Source: an uncultured beta proteobacterium (GTDB lineage: Bacteria > Pseudomonadota > Gammaproteobacteria > Burkholderiales > Burkholderiaceae_C). Taken from it: DNA of 41,119 bases. The DNA lies in the NCBI GenBank assembly GCA_903920695.1, contig CAIXNB010000140.1, positions 1 through 41,119 of the forward strand, read 5' to 3'. A program made the position numbers and the translations under genes. Position 1 is the first letter of the stretch. The number at the start of each line of letters is the position of its first letter. The notes beneath the pieces were generated by a model. The model did no database searches and was not told the DNA's origin. It was given only the letters and a program-made list of their open reading frames with translations. Shown piece after piece: positions 1-7,584 of this stretch.

Positions 1-636
1 CTGCGTGGAGTCGTTGGGCCAGAGACCCTGATATGCATCGACGGTACCAATGAGCTTTGCTCAATTTGTGGTGAAGGTCACGTGACCAATCACGTGGATC
101 AGGTGGAGAGCGAATATCGGGGTACGAAGGCAATGGTGCCAATGCACTACAAGACCTGCGACGTATGCGGTTCGGATTTTGCGGGTGCAGAGGAAAGTCG
201 CTTGAATAAGCGCGCAGTTTTGGCCTTTCGTAAGTCGATCGATGGTTTGCTAACTGGCGCTGAAATTTGCGCGTTGCGCGAGCGTTACGAAATTAATCAG
301 AAGCAGGCATCACGCCTTTTTGGAGGCGGTCCTGTTGCGTTCAGTAAGTACGAAAATGACGATGTTGCTCATTCAGAGTCCATGGACAAATTGCTTCGCT
401 TGGTCTTGAAGAGCGAACACGCTTTTTGGTCTTTAGTTGAGCAAGAAGGAATGACTGCTGAGTTGACCCCCAAGGCAGTCAAACAAGTGAATGGCCTTAG
501 GCGCATATACAAGACAACGTCCACAAATGTCATAAATGTTCAATTTGGAAACATTGATTCGACCCCGGCTCGAATCTCTGCTTCTCATCGTTATCAGCCC
601 GCAATTCGGACGAATGAGGCTTTGAGATGGAAGTAG
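1..636 (+). CDS. MqsA-type antitoxin (YgiT zinc finger + HTH), 5' end outside window
   Basis: The frame is open from base 1 with no ATG before base 82, so the true start lies left of the window. I see 211 codons. The N-terminal part has two CxxC pairs (window residues C20/C23 and C53/C56), spaced like the zinc site of E. coli MqsA. A helix-turn-helix follows, with NQKQASRLFGGGPVAFSKYE (about residues 99-118), which closely matches the MqsA DNA-binding helix region. MqsA is about 131 residues; this protein continues for roughly 65-70 residues after the HTH. That extension, followed by an overlapping SecB-like gene, is what antitoxins of toxin-antitoxin-chaperone systems look like, where the C-terminal tail (ChAD) binds the chaperone. 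Expected role: autorepressor and neutraliser of an upstream toxin (not visible). The GTG at 82 would remove the first zinc pair and is unlikely to be the start. The MqsA family call is strong; TAC membership is inference. Confidence 0.82.
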   Translation: MRGVVGPETLICIDGTNELCSICGEGHVTNHVDQVESEYRGTKAMVPMHYKTCDVCGSDFAGAEESRLNKRAVLAFRKSIDGLLTGAEICALRERYEINQKQASRLFGGGPVAFSKYENDDVAHSESMDKLLRLVLKSEHAFWSLVEQEGMTAELTPKAVKQVNGLRRIYKTTSTNVINVQFGNIDSTPARISASHRYQPAIRTNEALRWK

Positions 637-1049
637 TGAACTTGCGGCCAAGACTTGTTTCGTTTCGCGCGACTCGATTTCACGGCGAGAATCCAGCTTC
701 AAGCAGCAAGGCGCAGCCTCTGACTTTGGAGCTCACGCAGACAATTGAGGTTGGTTTAGCTGTCGCGACAGGCCAGGAGAATCAATTTCAGGCGATGGTG
801 AAAATTGACTTGGTAGCGATGGCCAAGCAATCGGATACGGGCGAAAAAGCAGCCGAATTCACTGCGGGTTATGAGAGTAAATATGACTATGCACCTGGTG
901 TTCAAGAGGGGCAACTGATACCACTCCTAGATCAAGAGGCTTACCAATACATGTTGATTGCTCAGTCGTTCCCGCTGGCCATGACACATTTCAGAAGGGA
1001 ACTTCAGTCATTTGGAGTTGATGCGCGTGAGTTGCCCTTGGGTCTTTGA
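627..1049 (+). CDS. SecB-like chaperone, probable TAC-system component
   Basis: 140 residues. The ATG lies inside the antitoxin gene, with a 10-bp overlap, so translation is probably coupled. Length is close to the export chaperone SecB (about 155 residues). The layout fits: a beta-rich N-terminal two thirds with alternating hydrophobic residues (LTLELTQTIEVGLAVATG, FQAMVKIDLVAMA), an acidic YESKYDY segment, then a helical C-terminus in which PLAMTHFRRELQSFGVDARE resembles the SecB helix region ending in a Pro-Leu turn. Identity with canonical SecB is clearly low. Solitary SecB-like genes directly after an antitoxin are the hallmark of TAC systems (Mycobacterium tuberculosis Rv1957 is the prototype), where the chaperone folds and protects the antitoxin. 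It sits outside any secB-grxC type locus, which argues against the housekeeping SecB. It could instead be an unrelated small beta protein; fold prediction would settle this. Confidence 0.62.
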   Translation: MEVVNLRPRLVSFRATRFHGENPASSSKAQPLTLELTQTIEVGLAVATGQENQFQAMVKIDLVAMAKQSDTGEKAAEFTAGYESKYDYAPGVQEGQLIPLLDQEAYQYMLIAQSFPLAMTHFRRELQSFGVDARELPLGL

Positions 1050-1065
1050 ATGAATGTGTGTCCGC

Positions 1066-1136
1066 GCCGATTGAATATTGACCCACCCTGCCGATTCAAA
1101 TTTGACCCAGGGCGGATAGCTGCCTTTTGAATCGGC
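1066..1136. repeat. Terminal transposase-binding repeats of the IS21 remnant
   Basis: Two direct 20-bp units differing at few bases (GCCGATTGAATATTGACCCA at 1066-1085 and a near copy at 1090-1109), then an inverted 12-bp copy of the GCCGATTCAAAA half at 1125-1136. Multiple repeats near the tips are typical of IS21-family ends. Confidence 0.7.
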
Positions 1137-1267
1137 AACTGTGGATAAGTGTACTCAGTAGCTGGTTTTTGACTTCTGCGTCATTCCTGGTTTTGCATCC
1201 CATTCAGGCTCGGGGGAAAGGAGCGAAGGGCGTAGCCCGAAGCGGATTTCCCCCGTGCCCGACTTCC

Positions 1268-1420
1268 TCAGAACGGCTCGGGCGGCGCTGCCTTGGCTTT
1301 CTTGCGTGATTGCTCGCGCTCTTTGATGCGCGACTTGGCAGCCATGGTGCTGTGCTGGAAACGATATGACTCGTTTCCGGTCTGCACGATGTGGCAGTGA
1401 TGGGTCAGCGCGGCGATGGC
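1268..1420 (-). pseudogene. istB: istB C-terminal fragment (IS21 helper ATPase)
   Basis: On the minus strand the frame ending at the TGA of 1268-1270 encodes 50 residues with LTHHCHIVQTGNESYRFQHS, the conserved tail of IS21-type IstB proteins, followed by a basic stretch (KSRIKEREQSRKK) and a PPEPF end. IstB is normally about 250 residues, so some 200 N-terminal residues including the Walker motifs are gone. There is no start codon at the broken end and the fragment should be non-functional. Confidence 0.75.
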
Positions 1421-1679
1421 GGCGCACGTTCCGGTTGTTATCTCCGATCAGTGTGGTGCTGCCGCCGACCTTGTGTCCGAAGCGGGGCTTGTGTTGCCGC
1501 TGACGTCTACCGTTGAGTCCTGGGCGCAGGCGCTTGTACAGCAACTGGGGCGTCGCGATCCGGTTCCCTGTTTTGTCAGGGGATGGCGTGATGTCGCGCT
1601 GGATTACGAACGAATCTATTGCAGGGCGTTCTTGAACAAAACCCAGATTGCCGAGCCGATGGTTTATCGGAACCTGTAG
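1421..1679 (+). pseudogene. Glycosyltransferase (GT4-like) C-terminal fragment
   Basis: About 86 codons running to a TAG at 1677-1679. The sequence VPVVISDQCGAAADLVSEAG followed by LVLPL matches the conserved C-terminal donor-sugar-binding region of GT4-type glycosyltransferases (a pattern like PVV-SD-GG..E.V..G-G.lv). The rest (ALVQQLGRRDP, YERIY) fits the terminal helices. The family is about 350-400 residues, so the first three quarters are missing, replaced at about 1421 by the IS21 remnant. An ATG at 1416 exists but probably arose by chance at the junction. It probably belonged to an exopolysaccharide or LPS locus; nothing else of such a locus remains here. Also read as a decayed gene because no RBS precedes it. 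Confidence 0.6.
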
Positions 1680-1718
1680 CGAAGCGTTTGCCGCGCTGTG
1701 CACAAGTTGCAGTGCCCA

Positions 1719-1745
1719 GAAAAAACCCCGCAGCAGCGGGGTCTT
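1719..1745 (-). terminator. Rho-independent terminator downstream of ompW
   Basis: Perfect 7-bp stem ACCCCGC (1725-1731) / GCGGGGT (1736-1742) with a 4-base loop AGCA. On the minus strand it is followed by a run of T (complement of the A run at 1719-1725), so it terminates the ompW transcript. On the plus strand only CTTCTT follows, so termination of the glycosyltransferase remnant is less certain. Confidence 0.75.
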
Positions 1746-1767
1746 CTTGTCGCAATTTGTGAATTTT

Positions 1768-2469
1768 CTAGAAGCTATAGCCGACCGCGACGATGAAGAT
1801 GGAGGGGTGGAACAGAATATCGGCCTTACGCTCGATGCCCAGCGTGTTGCTGGTCATCGTGGTTTTGACGCGGGCCGTTGACCAAGAGCCAGTGAGCGAC
1901 CACGGACCGCCGAGTTTGGCCGTGACGCCCAATTGCATGGCGGGGCCAATTGAACTGCTCAGTTTGATGCTGGTCGGTCCGCCATTGGTGGCGTCATTCA
2001 CGGCAGTTGATTCTGTGTTGTCAAAAAAGGTGTAGTTGATACCGACTCCGACGAACGGGCGAATCTGGCTGTTCTTGTCGCCGAACTTGTAGTTGGCAAA
2101 CAAGGTCGGAAATACTTGGCGTGCCCGGCCAGCGAGCTGACCATCCCGCGCGGCGACACTGCCTGGAACTGCTGTCGGATTCAGGACAACAAGGGTGTTG
2201 TCATGCGTCGGCGGCAAACCGAGTGCCAGTTCCGCGTCCCACTGCTCGTTGATCGGCATGCTGGCGCTGAAAAATACGGTTGATTTGCTTTGCACCTTGA
2301 GACTGAGCGCATCAGGCGGCGTCAACGGCCCCGATACCGCTGTCACGGAAGAGTTGGGCTCGATGTTGGCCAGACCGAGCTGGAAGGTGAACGATTCGGC
2401 CAGTGCACTGCCGGACAGACCCAAGGCGAGGCTTGCCAAGGCACAGATGTGGAGAACTGTTTTTTTCAT
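1768..2469 (-). CDS. ompW: OmpW/AlkL-family outer membrane protein
   Basis: 233 residues, close to the family norm of about 210-230. A Sec signal peptide is clear: MKKT, a hydrophobic core, and cleavage after SGSALA near residue 24-25. The rest is amphipathic beta strands with the OmpW pattern: a FPTLFANYKFGDKNSQIRPF-type strand-turn-strand, GVGINYTFF, and a C-terminal VAVGYSF ending in Phe, the signature recognised by the BAM machinery. OmpW and AlkL form 8-stranded barrels with a lateral hydrophobic exit used for uptake of small apolar molecules. AGGAGC lies about 7 bp before the ATG. It follows a lipoprotein hydrolase gene by 18 bp on the same strand, suggesting one transcript; import or handling of hydrophobic esters is a possible joint role (inference). 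The substrate is unknown. Confidence 0.88.
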   Translation of the reverse strand: MKKTVLHICALASLALGLSGSALAESFTFQLGLANIEPNSSVTAVSGPLTPPDALSLKVQSKSTVFFSASMPINEQWDAELALGLPPTHDNTLVVLNPTAVPGSVAARDGQLAGRARQVFPTLFANYKFGDKNSQIRPFVGVGINYTFFDNTESTAVNDATNGGPTSIKLSSSIGPAMQLGVTAKLGGPWSLTGSWSTARVKTTMTSNTLGIERKADILFHPSIFIVAVGYSF

Positions 2470-2487
2470 GATGGTTGCTCCTTTGGA

Positions 2488-3984
2488 TTAGAACTGCGAG
2501 AAGAAGCCACGCGCTGCTGCGTTGCAGAACGGCGGCACCAAGGTACCGTGGTAGGCACCAGCAACACCTGTTGCGCCCGAGGAGGCAAAGGTGCTGGCCT
2601 TGGCCGCAGCAAATCCAGCTTTTGCACCGTAGAAAGGGTTGCTTGCGCCGGCCGTGCCTGGAGCCGAATCAACGTCCAGCACCGTCACCAGCCCAGCCGG
2701 CAAGGTGGCCCATAGGGATGCCATGACCTGGGTATTGGCGAGCCAGAACACGGTCGGATCGCCGTTGCCTCCGCACAGCAGGACCGGGGCCTGCGGGGTC
2801 CATCCGCGCAGGTCGTTCGTCTTGGCCGCGACGCGCAGCGAATAGGCCGGCGCGCTGGGCGGCGCAGCGCCCGAATCCGGATTGGCCGCAGCATCCATAA
2901 GGTAGGCCGCGCGGGAACTGTTCTTGATCAGGTTGCCGGTGCCAAAGCCAAACTCAAATCCGGCTTTTGGTGTGATGGAAGCGAAAGCCGGTGCCGGTGC
3001 CGTGCTGTTGAAGAGTTGCAACTGCGGCAATTTGCCACTGGTAACGACGGTCGTGAAGTCGTAGACCCCTGGCACCAGCGAATCGATTCCGCTGGCGTAG
3101 GTCGATTCGTAGATATCACTGGGCGCGATGTTCAAGTTGGCGTAGGCCTTTTGAAAGCTGGTGGTGAGTAAAGGCGCAAACATCGTGCTGCCCAAGGGAA
3201 CGCTGCCGCCGAAGATCGCATCGGCATAGTAGGCCAGCGCGTACGGTCCAGACATCGGCGCCGATGCAGTGACTGGCATGCCTGCCGCCTGCATCGCGCG
3301 GTGGGTTGCCATGGCGACGTGCCCGCCTTGCGAATAGCCGGTGATAAACAGCTTGGCGCTGGCTGTCGTGGGTGACATCAAGGTGGGCAGCGCCGTCTTG
3401 GCTGCTGTCAGGATGTCGATCATTTCCTTGGACTGCTGATCGGCAATCAGGTAAGGGTGATACGACAAGGACGAGCTGTCATAGCCTGCGTAATTGGGTG
3501 CCACCACGATATAGCCCTGGGCCGCGTAAAGAGCGGCCAGCAATACGCCCTCGGAGTAACCCTGGTTTGTGTTATCGGCAAAATTGGCCAGGTTGTAGCT
3601 CTTCGTGATGTTCGTGCCGTGGGCGTAAAGCACGATCGGCCGCGCGCCGCTGCAAGCGGCGGCTGTGCCGGTTGGAACCATCAGCGCGCCCGAGGCGTCG
3701 GTCGCTTCGCCAGTTCCGCCGACGGTGCCGTATTTGATGTACTGCACGTCGACGCCGCAGGTGGGGTTGCCAGCGAGTTGCAGCAGGCTGGGCGACTTGG
3801 CTGTCAGCAAGGCGGTGAAATCCTCCTTGGTCATCGACGTGATGCGCGGCGGCGGGCTCTGCATCAGGACGCCACGCGCCGGGTTCGCGTTTTGCGTACC
3901 GGCCGGTCCGATATCGCCGCCGCCGCAGGCGGCTACCAATAGGGCCGCGCCGAACGCTGCAGCCAGAACTTTGAAGTTCGTCAT
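2488..3984 (-). CDS. Secreted lipoprotein alpha/beta hydrolase (lipase/esterase-like)
   Basis: 498 residues. N-terminus MTNFKVLAAAFGAALLVAAC followed by GGG is a lipoprotein signal with lipobox LVAAC, giving lipid-modified Cys20; glycine at +2 suits outer-membrane sorting. The alpha/beta hydrolase core shows an oxyanion-type HG (AHGTN, residues 121-125) and the nucleophile elbow GYSQG with Ser218. A late CGGNGDPTVFW supplies the probable acid, and AYHGTLVPPF near the end the probable His. Overall layout (long N-terminal part, GYSQGG, C-terminal lid-like region) resembles secretory lipase (LIP) or tannase-like hydrolases acting on lipids or esters; the precise substrate cannot be read. AAGGAG precedes the ATG. 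First gene of a probable two-gene unit with ompW (18-bp gap). The 111-bp stretch upstream to the next gene could hold its promoter. Confidence 0.8.
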   Translation of the reverse strand: MTNFKVLAAAFGAALLVAACGGGDIGPAGTQNANPARGVLMQSPPPRITSMTKEDFTALLTAKSPSLLQLAGNPTCGVDVQYIKYGTVGGTGEATDASGALMVPTGTAAACSGARPIVLYAHGTNITKSYNLANFADNTNQGYSEGVLLAALYAAQGYIVVAPNYAGYDSSSLSYHPYLIADQQSKEMIDILTAAKTALPTLMSPTTASAKLFITGYSQGGHVAMATHRAMQAAGMPVTASAPMSGPYALAYYADAIFGGSVPLGSTMFAPLLTTSFQKAYANLNIAPSDIYESTYASGIDSLVPGVYDFTTVVTSGKLPQLQLFNSTAPAPAFASITPKAGFEFGFGTGNLIKNSSRAAYLMDAAANPDSGAAPPSAPAYSLRVAAKTNDLRGWTPQAPVLLCGGNGDPTVFWLANTQVMASLWATLPAGLVTVLDVDSAPGTAGASNPFYGAKAGFAAAKASTFASSGATGVAGAYHGTLVPPFCNAAARGFFSQF

Positions 3985-4095
3985 CGATTTGTCTCCTTCA
4001 GAATCGGGAGCAGACGTGCTCTCTCAGCGTCAAATCATAGGAGCCAACGAAAGGCGATGAAATCGGGGTATACCCGCTGCAATTTGATAATTTTG

Positions 4096-4359
4096 TTAAC
4101 GGTAGCGCAATTTCATCACCAGGATCGCCGCTGCCAGGCCCAGCGTGATCAGGTTGGCGATGACGACAGGCCAGGCACCCAGCAGCAGACCGTAGATCAA
4201 CCAGCAGGCCACACCCGCGGTGAACGCGCTGTACATGCCCAGCGAGATGCCGCGCACATCGCGTGTTTGAAACGTGTGCCAGGCCTGCGGTACGAAGCTC
4301 GCGGTAGTCAGGATGGCGGCGATATAGCCGATGACGTCAGAGAGGGCTGGGGTGATCAT
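4096..4359 (-). CDS. SemiSWEET-family PQ-loop transporter
   Basis: 87 residues forming three hydrophobic helices (about residues 9-28, 41-61, 65-84), the triple-helix bundle of bacterial SemiSWEETs. The PQ signature is present (SFVPQAWHTFQTRDVRGIS, with P24-Q25), with the conserved aromatic W and the ISLGMY segment beginning helix 2. SemiSWEETs dimerise and move sugars such as sucrose or glucose down their gradient across the inner membrane; the actual substrate is not readable here. It lies 42 bp after dacB on the same strand and may share its transcript. Confidence 0.87.
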   Translation of the reverse strand: MITPALSDVIGYIAAILTTASFVPQAWHTFQTRDVRGISLGMYSAFTAGVACWLIYGLLLGAWPVVIANLITLGLAAAILVMKLRYR

Positions 4360-4401
4360 GGCTGGGCGGTTGGAGCGACTACACGTGCTTGGCAGGAAGT
4401 C

Positions 4402-5856
4402 TCAATTGTCTTTGATTACCCATTTCAACAAGGCCTCGAAAGCGGGGCGCGCGGCTTGGGCGTTGGCGTGGTTGGCAATCGCCACCATACAGTAGCGTTT
4501 GCCGCTGGCCGCGTGCACGTAGCCGGCAAGGGCGGCGACATCACGCAGGCTGCCGGTCTTGAGATGGGCGCCGCCCTCCAGCATGGCGTGGCTGCGCTTG
4601 AGTGTGCCGTCGACACCGCTGATCGGCAGCGATGACATCAGTTCGGGCATCAGCGGCGAGCGGTAGGCGCTTTGCAGCAGTCGCGCCAGGGCCTGCGCGC
4701 TGATGCGTTCGCTGCGCGACAGGCCGGCGCCGTTGTCGAGCAGCGGCGCGTCATCGCTGCCGATGCGCTCCTGCCACCAGCGCCGCAGCACGGCGCGCGA
4801 GGCTTCGCGGCTGGCAGCGCTGGCGCTCACGTTCGGGCCGTTGCCGGGCAGGCTCAGCGTCAGAAATACCTGTTGCGCCATCACGTTGTTGCTGTACTTG
4901 TTGATGTCGCGGATCGTTTCCGCTAGCGGCGCTGAACTGATCTCGAATGCCGGCGCCAGTGCGGCGTTCGGGCCGGTGCTGCTGGCTTCGCTCAGGCGCC
5001 CCATGCGCACGCTGCCGCTGAGTTGGCCGCCGATCTCTTGCCACAGCGTCGCGACGGCGCGCCGGTTGTAGCTCGGCGGGTCGGCATAGGCCAGCGGCCA
5101 GACCTTCTCGCCACAGGCCAGTGGATAGCTGCCGTTGAAGCGGATTTGCGCCGGATCGGAAAAATCGGCCTTCAGTGCGCCGCGATAGTCGCCGCAGGTG
5201 CTGCTGTCGTTTGCGGACAGCGGCACGCTCTTTTGCATCTGCACGCCCAGCAGCGCTGGTTCGAACTGCACCGACGCGGTGCGCGCCGCGCGGTCCGGCA
5301 CAAAGCTCATGAGTACCGATTTGAAGTTGATCAGCAGTGCGTCCGGCGCCGCGTTGTAGGGCCGTAGCGGCTCGCCATCAAAACTGGCCGGGTCGGATTC
5401 GATCGGCTCAAAGGCGCTGTTATCGAGCACGATGTCGCCTTCGATCCTCTCGATACCCAGGCCCCGCACCTTGCGCAGCAGCAGCCACAGACGCTCCAGC
5501 ACCAGCTTGGGGTCGCCCTGCCCCTTGATGTAGAGGTTGCCGTGCAGCGTGCCCTGGCGCAGCGCGCCATCCAGATAAACCGGCGTGCGCCAGACGTAGG
5601 CCGGTCCCAGCAGGTCGAGCGCCGCATAGGTGGTGACCAGTTTCATAACCGAGGCCGGATTGACCGGCACCTGGGCGCGGTGGCTCAGGCGCGCCGGCGC
5701 TTTGCCCTCGGCGTCGACCACCAGCAGCGTGACGGAGTCGAGCGGAACCCTGGCGCGTGCCAGCGCAGCTGCCACTTCGGGCGGGACGGCCTGGGCCAGC
5801 GCCAGAGCGCCGAAGCCGCTTGCGATAAGGCCCAACAGGGCGCGCGGTATGAACAT
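4402..5856 (-). CDS. dacB: D-alanyl-D-alanine carboxypeptidase/endopeptidase (PBP4)
   Basis: 484 residues from the ATG at 5856; the open frame extends upstream to 6090, but the 5856 start puts a clean signal peptide (MFIPRALLGLIASGFGALAL, cleavage after AQA) at the N-terminus and matches the length of E. coli PBP4 (477). All three class C PBP motifs are present: SVMK (catalytic Ser69, Lys72), SNN (Ser322-Asn324) and KTG (433-435). The roughly 200 residues between the first two motifs are the extra domains typical of this class. The enzyme acts in the periplasm, trimming the terminal D-Ala and cutting peptide cross-links of peptidoglycan. It is divergent from the EamA transporter gene with only about 37 bp between starts; the SD is weak. 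The downstream SemiSWEET gene is probably co-transcribed. Confidence 0.93.
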   Translation of the reverse strand: MFIPRALLGLIASGFGALALAQAVPPEVAAALARARVPLDSVTLLVVDAEGKAPARLSHRAQVPVNPASVMKLVTTYAALDLLGPAYVWRTPVYLDGALRQGTLHGNLYIKGQGDPKLVLERLWLLLRKVRGLGIERIEGDIVLDNSAFEPIESDPASFDGEPLRPYNAAPDALLINFKSVLMSFVPDRAARTASVQFEPALLGVQMQKSVPLSANDSSTCGDYRGALKADFSDPAQIRFNGSYPLACGEKVWPLAYADPPSYNRRAVATLWQEIGGQLSGSVRMGRLSEASSTGPNAALAPAFEISSAPLAETIRDINKYSNNVMAQQVFLTLSLPGNGPNVSASAASREASRAVLRRWWQERIGSDDAPLLDNGAGLSRSERISAQALARLLQSAYRSPLMPELMSSLPISGVDGTLKRSHAMLEGGAHLKTGSLRDVAALAGYVHAASGKRYCMVAIANHANAQAARPAFEALLKWVIKDN

Positions 5857-5893
5857 GCCCTGATTATCCCGCCGCTGATTGCTGCCGCCGATA

Positions 5894-6886
5894 ATGCAGG
5901 CCATGGCGTCCACCGTATCCCCATCGTTTCGCAGTCTCTCGCCGCGTGTGCTGGGCCGCGTGGCGGCGGTCGTCACGGTACTGATCTGGACCTCTTTCAT
6001 CCTGATTGCGCGCGCCTCGGCCGACCCGGCGCGGGGCGGCAGCTTGACGCCTTTTGACATCGCCTTTTGCCGCATCCTCGGCGCCAGCATCTTCTTGTTG
6101 CCCTGGGGTGCCTGGCTGGTGCGGCGTGATCGCAGGCTCGGCCTGGGGCATGCGTCCCTGTTTGGGCTGTCGCCCTTGCCGCTGCGCGTGACCGTCAGCG
6201 CGGGACTGTTCGGTGGCCTGCTGTACGCGCTGATCGCCTACAACGGATTTGTTTTCGCGCCGGCGGCGCACGCCTCGGTGCTGATGCCCGGCAGTCTGCC
6301 GCTCTGGACCACGTTGCTGGCGCTGGTCCTGCTCGGTGAGCGCGTCACGCCAGCACGCGCGCTTGGCTTGGCCCTGATCGTGGGCGGCGATCTGGTGGTG
6401 GGCGGCGCCAGCCTGCTGCGCGCCTTTGACGGCGGCACGGTCTGGAAAGGCGACCTGATGTTCATGGTGGCCGCCATGTGCTGGTCAACCTACAGCGTGC
6501 TGGCGCGCCGTTATGCGCTCGACGCCGTGCGTGCCACCATTGCCGTCACCGCCTTTGCCTTCATCAGTTTCGTGCCGCTCTATGCGGCGCTACTACTCTT
6601 CCACATCGCGCCCGGTCACGTCTTCACGGCGCCCGGGTCAGAAGTGCTGTTCCAGACGCTGTACCAGGGTTTTGGTTCGGTGGTGATCTCGGGCATCTCG
6701 TTTACCAAGATGATCGAGTACTTCGGTCCGGTGCGTTCGACCATGATCACGGCGCTGGTGCCTGGGCTCTCGGCCCTGGGCGCTGTGCTGTTCCTCGGCG
6801 AGCCGCTGTACTGGAACCTGGCGGCCGGCCTGGCGCTGGTGACCCTGGGCATTTTGTTTGGCGTGCGTGCGGCGGTGCGGCGATGA
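5894..6886 (+). CDS. EamA/DMT-family membrane exporter
   Basis: About 330 residues with ten hydrophobic helices arranged as two EamA repeats of five (for example VVTVLIWTSFILIARA early; GALLYALIAYNGFVFAPAAHA and FMVAAMCWSTYSVLARRYAL in the middle; the last pair near LSALGAVLFLGEPLYWNLAAGL). Drug/metabolite transporters of this type export amino acids, purines or other small metabolites; the substrate is not predictable. Start uncertain: ATG at 5894 and 5903 (MAST) are both plausible and a TTG at 5879 is less so. The stop codon overlaps the tsaB start (ATGA), so it heads the operon EamA-tsaB-rimI-udg. This association is probably positional rather than functional. Confidence 0.85.
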   Translation: MQAMASTVSPSFRSLSPRVLGRVAAVVTVLIWTSFILIARASADPARGGSLTPFDIAFCRILGASIFLLPWGAWLVRRDRRLGLGHASLFGLSPLPLRVTVSAGLFGGLLYALIAYNGFVFAPAAHASVLMPGSLPLWTTLLALVLLGERVTPARALGLALIVGGDLVVGGASLLRAFDGGTVWKGDLMFMVAAMCWSTYSVLARRYALDAVRATIAVTAFAFISFVPLYAALLLFHIAPGHVFTAPGSEVLFQTLYQGFGSVVISGISFTKMIEYFGPVRSTMITALVPGLSALGAVLFLGEPLYWNLAAGLALVTLGILFGVRAAVRR

Positions 6887-7584
6887 AACTGCTGGCTTTT
6901 GACACCAGCACCGAAACCATGTCGGTGGCAGTGCAGCGTGGATCATCTGGCCGGCTCTGGCAGCACAGCGGCCTCGGTGGCGCGCAGACCTCAACCCAAC
7001 TGATTCCGACCATCGAGCGCCTGATGCTCGAAGCCGGGCTTGAGTACAGCGAACTCGACGCCATCGTCTTTGGCTGCGGGCCCGGCTCCTTCACCGGGCT
7101 GCGCACCGCCTGCTCGGTGGCGCAGGGGCTGGCCTTTGGCGCCGCCATCCCGGTGCTGCCGATTGACACCCTGTTCTGCGTGGCCGAGGAAGCGCGCCTG
7201 CTTCATGCGCCGCAGCAGGTGAGCTGGCAGGTGCTGGCCATGCTCGATGCCCGCATGGACGAGCTTTATGCCGCCAGCTATGCGTTCGAGCACGGTGCCT
7301 GGTGGCAAACTCAGGATTACCGCTTGCTGCGACCCGAAGAGGCGCACAGTGGCACTGTGGACGCCATTGCCGGCAATGTCTTTACCACCTATGGCGCGCG
7401 TCTGCCGGCCGATGGCTTGGCGCGCATCGAGGCGCTGCCCAGCGCTGCGGCCCTGCTGCGTCTGGCGCCGGCCCTGCTGGCCGCCGGTGCCGCGCTGCCG
7501 GCCGATCAGGCGCTGCCGCTCTATATTCGCGACAAGGTGGCGCAAACCACGCTCGAACGTGCAGCGCAGAAGGCGGCGCCGTGA
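6883..7584 (+). CDS. tsaB: tRNA threonylcarbamoyladenosine biosynthesis protein TsaB
   Basis: 233 residues, family length. The N-terminal LLAFDTSTETMSVAV is the ASKHA-type phosphate loop region of TsaB/TsaD proteins, and FGCGPGSFTGLRTACSVAQG is the highly conserved TsaB core motif. TsaB dimerises with TsaD and, with TsaE and TsaC, makes the t6A modification at position 37 of ANN-decoding tRNAs; TsaB is the non-catalytic scaffold. Overlaps the upstream EamA gene by 4 bp (ATGA) and the downstream rimI by 4 bp (GTGA), so translation is coupled across three genes. The tsaB-rimI order is widespread in proteobacteria. Confidence 0.95.
   Translation: MKLLAFDTSTETMSVAVQRGSSGRLWQHSGLGGAQTSTQLIPTIERLMLEAGLEYSELDAIVFGCGPGSFTGLRTACSVAQGLAFGAAIPVLPIDTLFCVAEEARLLHAPQQVSWQVLAMLDARMDELYAASYAFEHGAWWQTQDYRLLRPEEAHSGTVDAIAGNVFTTYGARLPADGLARIEALPSAAALLRLAPALLAAGAALPADQALPLYIRDKVAQTTLERAAQKAAP

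Larger units (their letters stand above)
1055..1423 (-). mobile_element. IS21-family element remnant (istB end only)
   Basis: A truncated insertion sequence read on the minus strand. It consists of the last 50 codons of the helper ATPase istB plus the adjoining terminal region. The outer tip is placed at one of the TGTG steps at 1055-1060, only 6-10 bp after the stop codon of the SecB-like gene. Inside it are two direct copies of a 20-bp unit with 24-bp period (1066-1085 and 1090-1109) and an inverted 12-bp copy (1125-1136), as expected for the multiple transposase-binding repeats at IS21 ends. The other break is about 1418-1424, where istB similarity ends and a glycosyltransferase frame on the opposite strand begins. 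The istA gene and most of istB are missing, so the copy cannot move by itself. The family assignment rests on the IstB tail and repeat layout. Confidence 0.7.
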
